This document shows, in pieces, positions 56,696 to 64,000 of a DNA stretch of 64,000 bases. The notes under the pieces were generated by a model. It saw only the letters and a program-made list of their open reading frames with translations. It was not told the DNA's origin and ran no database searches. The stretch comes from Candidatus Sodalis pierantonius str. SOPE. Lineage in GTDB: Bacteria; Pseudomonadota; Gammaproteobacteria; Enterobacterales; Enterobacteriaceae. Position 1 is the first letter of the stretch, and the number at the start of each line of letters is the position of its first letter. The stretch is from assembly GCF_000517405.1 (NCBI RefSeq), contig NZ_CP006568.1, positions 3,844,001 through 3,908,000 on the forward strand. The letters are read 5' to 3'. The position numbers and the translations under genes are program-made.

Positions 56696-57241
56696 TCAGC
56701 CTTTCTCGACCTGACCGAAGTCCAGCTCCACCGGCGTGGCGCGACCAAAGATCGACACCGACACCTTCAGGCGGCTTTTCTCGTAGTCCACCTCTTCCAC
56801 CACGCCGTTGAAGTCGGCGAAGGGACCATCGTTGACGCGAACCAGCTCGCCCGGCTCGAAAAGAGTTTTCGGCCGCGGCTTGTCGCCGACCTGCTGCAGG
56901 CGGTTCATGATGGCATCGACTTCTTTGTCGCTGATAGGCGCAGGACGATCCGAGGTGCCGCCGATGAAGCCCATGACGCGCGGTACGCTGCGCACCAGAT
57001 GCCAGCTGGCGTCGTTCATCACCATCTGCACCAGGACGTAGCCCGGGAAGAATTTACGTTCGCTTTTGCGACGCTGGCCGCCGCGAATTTCAACCACCTC
57101 TTCCGTTGGCACCATCACTTCGCCAAACAGCTCTTCCATATCATGAAGTTTGATATGTTCGCGGAGGGACTGCGCTACGCGTCCCTCAAAACCGGAAAAC
57201 GCCTGAACGACGTACCAGCGTTTTTTTGGAGCTTCGGACAT
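56696..57241 (-). CDS. nusG: Transcription termination/antitermination factor NusG
   Basis: The 181-aa factor has the N-terminal NGN domain (KKRWYVVQAFSGFEGRVAQSLREHI) and the C-terminal KOW domain (FEPGELVRVNDGPFADFNGVVEEVDYEKSRLKV). It binds RNA polymerase and links it to Rho or to the ribosome. One base separates it from secE. Length equals E. coli. Intact. Confidence 0.98.
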   Translation of the reverse strand: MSEAPKKRWYVVQAFSGFEGRVAQSLREHIKLHDMEELFGEVMVPTEEVVEIRGGQRRKSERKFFPGYVLVQMVMNDASWHLVRSVPRVMGFIGGTSDRPAPISDKEVDAIMNRLQQVGDKPRPKTLFEPGELVRVNDGPFADFNGVVEEVDYEKSRLKVSVSIFGRATPVELDFGQVEKG

Positions 57242-57242
57242 C

Positions 57243-57626
57243 TTAGAACCTCAGGCCAGTAATAAACGATACCACACGGACCAGAATGCCATCCAGTCCC
57301 CACAGAATCAGTGACATCACGGCGGTCACCGCGGCGACGATCAACGTGGTATGTAACGTTTCCTGGCGGGTCGGCCAAATCACTTTACGTACTTCGGTAC
57401 GCGCTTCACGCGCAAACGCAACCGTGGACTTGCCTTTGGCAGTCATCATGGCCACACCGCCTGCGATAGCGATAATAAGCACGACAGCCAGCGCTCGCAG
57501 GGGTAAGTTGTAATCGCGGTAAAAATAGTTACCGACGATAGCCACAACCAACAGAATCGCGACGACTAACCACTTAACCACTTCCAGGCCGCGCCCGCTT
57601 CCTTGAGCTTCGGTATTCGCACTCAT
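57243..57626 (-). CDS. secE: Preprotein translocase subunit SecE
   Basis: The 127-aa membrane protein shows the three-helix layout of enterobacterial SecE: helix 1 VVKWLVVAILLVVAIVGNYFY, helix 2 ALAVVLIIAIAGGVAMM, then the conserved cytoplasmic EVRKVIWPTRQETLHTTLIV and helix 3. It holds the SecYEG channel together. Operon partner of nusG. Intact. Confidence 0.97.
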   Translation of the reverse strand: MSANTEAQGSGRGLEVVKWLVVAILLVVAIVGNYFYRDYNLPLRALAVVLIIAIAGGVAMMTAKGKSTVAFAREARTEVRKVIWPTRQETLHTTLIVAAVTAVMSLILWGLDGILVRVVSFITGLRF

Positions 57627-57812
57627 AAAAAACCTGTCACATAGGATTCAGACAAACAACTTATCAGCCCCGTAAAGATTGAGGCTACCAACCGAAGCAT
57701 GCTCTGAATTAGCAACAAAACCTCGACGTTTTACGCCGCAGAACAAGAGCCCATCTCACCAATGATTATGACTTAAAATCGCTGATGAGATAGGTTCTCT
57801 GTCCCAGCGTAG

Positions 57813-57838
57813 AAAAAGGGCGTCAAATGATGCCCTTT
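57813..57838 (-). terminator. tuf Rho-independent terminator
   Basis: On the minus strand AAAGGGC-ATCATTTGAC-GCCCTTT followed by TTCT lies about 50 bp after the tuf stop. It ends the tRNA-tuf transcript. The following ~190 bp to secE (57627-57812) hold the secE-nusG promoter region, where I could not define a clear -35/-10 pair. Confidence 0.82.
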
Positions 57839-57889
57839 AACCGCATGTCGCGTCAAATGGTTATTCGACAAATGTCGGCATTTGCCGAC

Positions 57890-59074
<1,185 letters not shown>

Positions 59075-59183
59075 CGATTGTCCCTCTAAGACACGAATAT
59101 ATCGGTGGTATCACCACATCAACCAGGCGAAATGCCTGCTGAATTTTTTCTTACAGAAAGTGAATCAGGAGGGAGACTAGACG

Positions 59184-59259
59184 TGGTGCTGATAGGCAGA
59201 TTCGAACTGCCGACCTCACCCTTACCAAGGGTGCGCTCTACCAACTGAGCTATATCAGC
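59184..59259 (-). tRNA. tRNA-Thr (GGT)
   Basis: A 76-nt cloverleaf with encoded CCA (GCTGATATAGCTCAGTTGG..., anticodon GGT). It is the last tRNA before tuf, corresponding to E. coli thrT. Confidence 0.97.
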
Positions 59260-59263
59260 ACAT

Positions 59264-59338
<75 letters not shown>

Positions 59339-59518
59339 ATCTTGGAACTCGGCTACCTGATATTTCTGTAGATTATAGTATGATGCATGGGTTCAGGACC
59401 GATGCTGCGCATCGTTGTCTCGCTGTGCTCGGCCCGAACCTTGGTCGAAGGTTCTCACCTTCCCCCTACTGCGCCATGTTGCTCCGCAGCCGGGTGTGTA
59501 TCGTGCTCGATACGAATT

Positions 59519-59603
<85 letters not shown>

Positions 59604-59612
59604 AGATTTTTT

Positions 59613-59688
<76 letters not shown>

Positions 59689-59702
59689 ATCAAGTGCTGC
59701 GC

Positions 59703-59731
59703 ATTCTAGGTAGAGCGGACGACCTATGCAA
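59703..59731 (-). promoter_or_regulatory. Promoter of the tRNA-tuf operon
   Basis: On the minus strand TTGCAT (plus 59726-59731) and TAGAAT (plus 59703-59708) are separated by 17 bp, followed by GCGCAGC, a GC-rich discriminator typical of stringently controlled stable RNA promoters. It starts 14 bp before the first tRNA. The AT-rich stretch upstream (59732-59800) could act as UP element. The remaining 290 bp to coaA hold no supported gene; a TATACT at 60017-60022 could be the coaA -10. Confidence 0.78.
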
Positions 59732-60093
59732 CAAAAAAATCGCGTAAATCGCACTTTCGCTCAGAAATTACCCAATTTCACAACACGGCGCGCAAAATTG
59801 GTTATTATTCATGCTCGAAGCAGTGAAATATCACGCTTTGGCCGGCATAGTAGCACTGTCGGCGTAACGGGTACAGCCCCGGCATAGCCCCGTTTATCCC
59901 TCCCTGACCGCACATCGGCGATGGGAAGGTGGCGGCACCGGTCGAGGATCCCCCGTCAGGTTCACAATTCCTCCCCAGCGGCAGAAAAAACACTCTACGA
60001 TAGGGGCGAAGCTGTCTATACTATGCAGCTTGTTTTCTTTCCGGGTTAGCGTCCTGCGTCCTGAATAGACTGTGCAACGGGCTGGCTCACGTT

Positions 60094-61044
60094 ATGATTA
60101 AAGCTGTGCAATATCCCCCCACGCCATATCTGCAATTCAGCCGCAAACAGTGGGCCGCGTTGCGTAATTCCGTGCCGCTGACGCTCACCGAGGCGGAAAT
60201 CGTCAAGCTGAAGGGGATTAATGAAGATCTCTCCCTTGATGAAGTGGTGGAGATTTACCTGCCGCTGTCTCGTCTGCTCAACTTTTATATTAGTTCCAAT
60301 CTGCGTCGCCAGGCGGTGCTGGAGCAGTTTCTCGGTACCGACGGCCAGCGGATACCCTATATCATCGGTATCGCCGGTAGCGTGGCGGTCGGCAAAAGCA
60401 CCACGGCGCGCGTCCTGCAGGCACTGCTGAGCCGCTGGCCCGAACACCGTACGGTTGAGCTGGTGACGACCGACGGGTTTTTGCATCCCAACCAGGTGCT
60501 CAAGCAGCGGGATCTCATGAAAAATAAGGGATTCCCGGAGTCTTATGATATCCGCAGCCTGGTCAATTTCGTCTCGAAAGTGAAATCGGGAACGCCGCGG
60601 GTGACCGCGCCGGTCTATTCCCATTTGATCTACGACGTCGTCCCCGACGAACAAAAAGTCATTTCTCAGCCGGACATTTTGATCTTAGAGGGGCTGAATG
60701 TTTTACAAAGCGGCAACGATTATAACCACGATCCGCACCACGTGTTTGTCTCCGACTTTGTCGACTTTTCCATCTATGTCGATGCGTCTGAAGCGCTACT
60801 GCAAAGCTGGTATATCAATCGTTTCCTGAAATTCCGTCAGGGCGCGTTTTCCGATCCCGACTCCTATTTTCACCATTATTCTCAACTTTCCGAACAAGAG
60901 GCGGTGGCTATCGCCAGCCAGCTGTGGACTGAAATCAACGGGCGCAATCTGCAACAAAACATTCTTCCCACGCGCGAGCGCGCCAGTTTGATCCTGGGTA
61001 AAAGCGCCAATCATGCAGTGGAGAGGGTCCGGCTGCGCAAATAG
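60094..61044 (+). CDS. coaA: Pantothenate kinase
   Basis: CoaA phosphorylates pantothenate in the first step of CoA synthesis. The 316-aa product (E. coli 316) has the P loop GIAGSVAVGKSTTARVLQ near residue 95, TTDGFLHPNQVL, the segment KGFPESYDIRSLVNFV, ILEGLNVLQSG, and the C-terminal GRNLQQNILPTRERASLIL. The start MIKAVQYPPTPYLQFSRKQWAALR matches family N-termini. Divergent from the tRNA operon. Intact. Confidence 0.97.
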   Translation: MIKAVQYPPTPYLQFSRKQWAALRNSVPLTLTEAEIVKLKGINEDLSLDEVVEIYLPLSRLLNFYISSNLRRQAVLEQFLGTDGQRIPYIIGIAGSVAVGKSTTARVLQALLSRWPEHRTVELVTTDGFLHPNQVLKQRDLMKNKGFPESYDIRSLVNFVSKVKSGTPRVTAPVYSHLIYDVVPDEQKVISQPDILILEGLNVLQSGNDYNHDPHHVFVSDFVDFSIYVDASEALLQSWYINRFLKFRQGAFSDPDSYFHHYSQLSEQEAVAIASQLWTEINGRNLQQNILPTRERASLILGKSANHAVERVRLRK

Positions 61045-61471
61045 CGTCGCGCGACCGTCGGGTCATCTCAGTTGGCGCCGAAACCGCGCTCGCTAGCGCC
61101 CCGCACCTCAGCGCCTGGCACCCTGTTCGGCGCGTTGCAGCGTCCGCGTCTCGGCTTTGGCTCCTTAAGCCGCCCTGTTTATTGGCGCAAGATGTTCCCC
61201 CAGGTAGTATCATGCTCACACGGTAATGTCTCCGGCGCGCCTCTGCCGCGTCGTCGCCCCGCTCCTATGAGCACAGCATGACGCGCAGCGGCTCGTACGA
61301 GAGCCCATTATGCGGTCCTCGCTACCCGACCAGCCGCGACGGCGCGCCCTGAAGCGTAACCGGCCGTCTTCCTGGCTAGCTCGGGCCGGCAGGCGTGATA
61401 ATGACCACCGACGCAGATAACGTCTTATTTGCCCGACATTGGGCGGAGTCGATTTTTTAAGGGGGGAGTGA
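61045..61471. other. coaA-pepE gap without a supported gene
   Basis: No frame here resembles a known protein and no RNA is recognised. In E. coli coaA is followed directly by birA (opposite strand), so this gap and pepE are extra. It may be the decayed remains of a gene. AAGGGGGGAG at 61459-61468 is the pepE ribosome site. Confidence 0.5.
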
Positions 61472-62173
61472 ATGCAATTATTACTACTCAGCAACTCTAC
61501 ATGTCCCGGTAAAAGCTATCTGGAGCCCGCCATCGCGCCGATCGGCAAACTGCTGCGGGGCAGACGGCAGGCGCTGTTTGTGCCCTTTGCCGGCGTTATC
61601 GTCGATTGGGACGCCTATACCGATAAAGTCAGGCAAGCGCTGGCACCGCTGACGGTAGACGTCACGGGGATACATAGGACGGCGGACGCGGGTGCGGCTA
61701 TCGCCACTGCCGAGATCATCATTGTCGACGGCGGCAACACCTTCCATTTAGTGAAACATTGTCGCGACCGGGGCTTGCTGCGCGCGATTCACCGGCGAGT
61801 ACAGGAAGGGGCGGCCTATATCGGCTGGAGCGCTGGCGCCAATCTGGCTTGCCCCACCCTTTGCACCACTAACGATATGCCGATTGTCGATCCAGGCGGT
61901 TTTGACGCGCTGGGGCTGATAAATTTTCAAATTAATCCCCATTATACCAATCAACTGCCCGCGGGCCATCAGGGCGAAACCCGCCAACAGCGGCTGGATG
62001 AACTCTTGCGCGCACGACCGGAGATGACGGTGGTAGGGCTGCCGGAGGGGGATTGGTTAACGGTGGCCGACGGTGCGGCAATGCTTGCCGGCCCTTACAA
62101 TGCGGCGCTTTACTGCGCCGAGTTGGCCGAGCCGGGCGTGCTGACGCCGGGAAGTACGATCACATTGAAGTAA
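61472..62173 (+). CDS. pepE: Peptidase E (alpha-aspartyl dipeptidase)
   Basis: PepE hydrolyses dipeptides with N-terminal aspartate and is a serine peptidase of family S51. The 233-aa product (E. coli 229) starts MQLLLLSNSTCPGKSYLEPA, holds the nucleophile elbow GWSAGANLACPT (Ser near residue 120), and NPHYTNQLPAGHQGETRQQR with His and Glu of the active site. The usual GGGNTF is DGGNTF. It is not between coaA and birA in E. coli, so it was moved or acquired. Intact. Confidence 0.93.
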   Translation: MQLLLLSNSTCPGKSYLEPAIAPIGKLLRGRRQALFVPFAGVIVDWDAYTDKVRQALAPLTVDVTGIHRTADAGAAIATAEIIIVDGGNTFHLVKHCRDRGLLRAIHRRVQEGAAYIGWSAGANLACPTLCTTNDMPIVDPGGFDALGLINFQINPHYTNQLPAGHQGETRQQRLDELLRARPEMTVVGLPEGDWLTVADGAAMLAGPYNAALYCAELAEPGVLTPGSTITLK

Positions 62174-62281
62174 ATACCCCGCGCTCGGCTTGGCGCCGAA
62201 ATAGGCCGCGGCACAACCGGCGGCGGCAGGGCCCAAGCATCGCACGGGTTCGCCGCCATCGTCGCCGCCAGGACGCTACGG

Positions 62282-63241
62282 CTAAAGACCGCGTAGCGAT
62301 ATCTCTCCGCCCAAATATGCGTGGCGTTCTCCGTCCTGCTCCAACAATAGGGCCCCTTGCGCGTCGATGCCGCGCGCAATGCCCCTTATCTCCCGATCGC
62401 CAATGAGTAATTTCACCGGCCGGTCAAAGAAGTTATCCAACGCCTGCCAACGGGCGACAAAGGGCGCGAACTCCTCGCCCTCGAACTGCCGCAGCGCCTG
62501 ACGCAGCGTAGCGGTCAATTCGGCGACCAGCGCATTGCGATCGATGACAATGCCCGCTTCCTGCAAATTGATCCAACCCTGGTCGATCATCCCCGCCGCA
62601 GGCTCGCGCATCGCCAGGTTAATACCGGCGCCGATCACGACATGGGCGGCATCGCCGGCCTTACCGTTAATCTCAACCAAGATCCCGGCCAGTTTGCGAT
62701 CGTTGAGATAAAGGTCGTTCGGCCATTTGACGCGCACCCCTTCAGCGCCCAGGCGCTGCAGCACCTCCGCCATGACGATACCGACCATCAGACTGAGGCC
62801 GCCGCCGGCCGCCGGCCCCTGCTCAAGACGCCAATAAAGGGACAGATAAAGATTATTGCCGAACGGCGATATCCACTGTCGACCGCGTCGACCACGTCCC
62901 TGCGCCTGATATTCCGCCACGCAGGCGTCACCCGGCGCTAAGGTGCCGATACGCTCGATCAAATACTGATTGGTTGAGTCAATAATCGGCAGAACCGCCA
63001 GGCGACCCGACGGTAGGCGCGCGCGGATCGCGGCTTCATCCAATAACTGCAGCGACGCATGCAAACGGTAGCCTTTATCGGGCACCGTAAAGACATCCAC
63101 TCCCCAGTCGCGCACCGTTTGAACGTGCTTGTTGATGGCAGCGCGGCTCATTCCCAACGCCGCACCAAATTGCTCGCCGGAATGAAACTCGCCATCGGCC
63201 AGTAAACTTATCAGCTTAAGCGGGATGGTCACGTCTTTCAT
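62282..63241 (-). CDS. birA: Biotin-protein ligase / biotin operon repressor
   Basis: BirA attaches biotin to AccB and represses the bio operon. The 319-aa product (E. coli 321) has the N-terminal winged helix-turn-helix (EQFGAALGMSRAAINKHVQTVRDWG), the catalytic core with GRGRRGRQWISPFGNNLYLS near residue 115, KWPNDLYLNDRKLAGILVE near 183, and the C-terminal domain ending GEISLRGL. It overlaps murB by four bases. Intact. Confidence 0.97.
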   Translation of the reverse strand: MKDVTIPLKLISLLADGEFHSGEQFGAALGMSRAAINKHVQTVRDWGVDVFTVPDKGYRLHASLQLLDEAAIRARLPSGRLAVLPIIDSTNQYLIERIGTLAPGDACVAEYQAQGRGRRGRQWISPFGNNLYLSLYWRLEQGPAAGGGLSLMVGIVMAEVLQRLGAEGVRVKWPNDLYLNDRKLAGILVEINGKAGDAAHVVIGAGINLAMREPAAGMIDQGWINLQEAGIVIDRNALVAELTATLRQALRQFEGEEFAPFVARWQALDNFFDRPVKLLIGDREIRGIARGIDAQGALLLEQDGERHAYLGGEISLRGL

Positions 63242-64000
63242 GTTAATCCTCCCACCGCATCCACCTCGCCATTGGCGCCAATGAAGTGCACTTCCGGCTC
63301 CAGCCAGACAGCAAAGCGTTCCGCAACCTGTTGACGCACATAGCGCGCCAGCGCGGCGATATCCTTACCCGTCGCATTATCGGCATTGACCAAAACCAGC
63401 GCCTGCTTGTCATGAACCGCCGCGCCGCCGAGGCGATAGCCTTTGAGTCCACAGCGATCGATAAGCCAACCTGCCGCCAGCTTCACTCCGCCTTCCGGCT
63501 GAGGGTAATGGGGCGCATCAGGGTGGCGGTTTAGCAGTCGTTCCGCTCTTACAGCATCAATAACCGGATTTTTGAAAAAACTACCGGCATTGCCCTGCGC
63601 CGCAGGGTCGGGCAATTTCCCACGACGCATCGCGCAAACCGCATCATAAATCTGCCACGGAGTGGCCTGTTGCGGATCCAGACGGGCCAAATCGCCATAG
63701 ATCAATACCGGTTGCCAGGCTTTGGCGAGCCGAAGGCCAACCGCGACAATGGCGTGGCCTTCGCGCAACGCGTGTTTGAAGATGCTGTCGCGGTAACCGA
63801 ATTGGCATTCAGCCGCGCTCAGACGCCGTAAGGTGCCGGTTGCCAACTGCAGCACGTCAACATAGTCACAGAACTGACGCAACTCGACGCCATAGGCGCC
63901 AATGTTCTGGATCGGTGCAGAACCCACGCAGCCGGGGATGAGCGCCAGATTCTCCAGACCCGGCATGTGTTGTTCGAGACAGGTACGCACCAGGTCATGC
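63238..64000 (-). CDS. murB: UDP-N-acetylenolpyruvoylglucosamine reductase, C-terminal part
   Basis: MurB reduces UDP-GlcNAc-enolpyruvate to UDP-MurNAc in peptidoglycan synthesis. The gene enters from the window edge in frame (HDLVRTCLEQHM...). FAD-domain segments GLENLALIPGCVGSAPIQNIGAYGVE, the proton-donating serine in GNAGSFFKNP, and the C-terminal LEPEVHFIG with the catalytic glutamate are present. About 254 of some 345 residues are in the window. No lesion in this part. E. coli has the same murB-birA overlap. Confidence 0.96.
   Translation of the reverse strand, partial: HDLVRTCLEQHMPGLENLALIPGCVGSAPIQNIGAYGVELRQFCDYVDVLQLATGTLRRLSAAECQFGYRDSIFKHALREGHAIVAVGLRLAKAWQPVLIYGDLARLDPQQATPWQIYDAVCAMRRGKLPDPAAQGNAGSFFKNPVIDAVRAERLLNRHPDAPHYPQPEGGVKLAAGWLIDRCGLKGYRLGGAAVHDKQALVLVNADNATGKDIAALARYVRQQVAERFAVWLEPEVHFIGANGEVDAVGGLT

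Noticed and set aside
59805..59993. A 62-codon minus-strand frame between the tRNA-tuf promoter and coaA
   Set aside because: No ribosome site and no family resemblance.

Overview
The window is a gammaproteobacterial chromosome segment whose core gene order is that of E. coli (rrn / purH-purD / hupA-nfi-hemE-nudC-rsd / thiCEFSGH // rpoC-rpoB-rplLJAK-nusG-secE-tuf-tRNAs-coaA / birA-murB). Protein sequences are close to Enterobacterales. Many broken genes, several insertion sequences (IS256, IS5/IS903 and IS21 types) and a rotting prophage point to a recently host-restricted symbiont of the Sodalis lineage (S. glossinidius or a grain-weevil Sodalis). That assignment is inference from gene content; no database search was possible.

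Region 1 (1-4998) is an rRNA operon on the minus strand: 16S, tRNA-Ile(GAT), tRNA-Ala(TGC) and the 5' two thirds of 23S, with recognisable P1 and P2 promoters. Region 2 (4999-17958) is a housekeeping block in erosion. purD, hupA, yjaG, nfi, nudC, thiC, thiE and thiS are open. purH, hemE, yjaH, rsd, thiF, thiG and thiH carry single-base indels, a 22-bp tandem duplication, stop codons or internal deletions. The thiamin operon still has its TPP riboswitch, but the thiazole branch (thiF, thiG, thiH) is dead.

Region 3 (17959-45330) is a mobile block lying exactly where E. coli joins thiH to rpoC. It holds an orphan D12-class adenine methylase, an IS5/IS903-type element inserted into another copy of itself (both 9-bp target duplications readable), a truncated serine acetyltransferase, three IS256-type copies, an IS21 element and a P2-like prophage in two pieces. 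Piece one carries M, N, O, P, Q, a cargo zone and the early/replication genes including A. Piece two carries the end of T, then U, D and ogr. Turning over the part between the two opposite IS256 copies restores the exact P2 order, so an IS256-mediated inversion plus loss of the genes between M and T is the simplest history. The cargo zone between Q and A holds a frameshifted homologue of the Salmonella type III effector and deubiquitinase SseL, next to a broken Rpn-type nuclease gene.

Region 4 (45331-64000) is intact core: rpoC, rpoB, four ribosomal protein genes, nusG, secE, tuf and four tRNA genes on the minus strand with their terminators and attenuator, then coaA and pepE on the plus strand, and birA and murB (cut by the window edge) on the minus strand. 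In contrast with regions 2 and 3 no broken gene was seen here, as expected for genes under strong selection.
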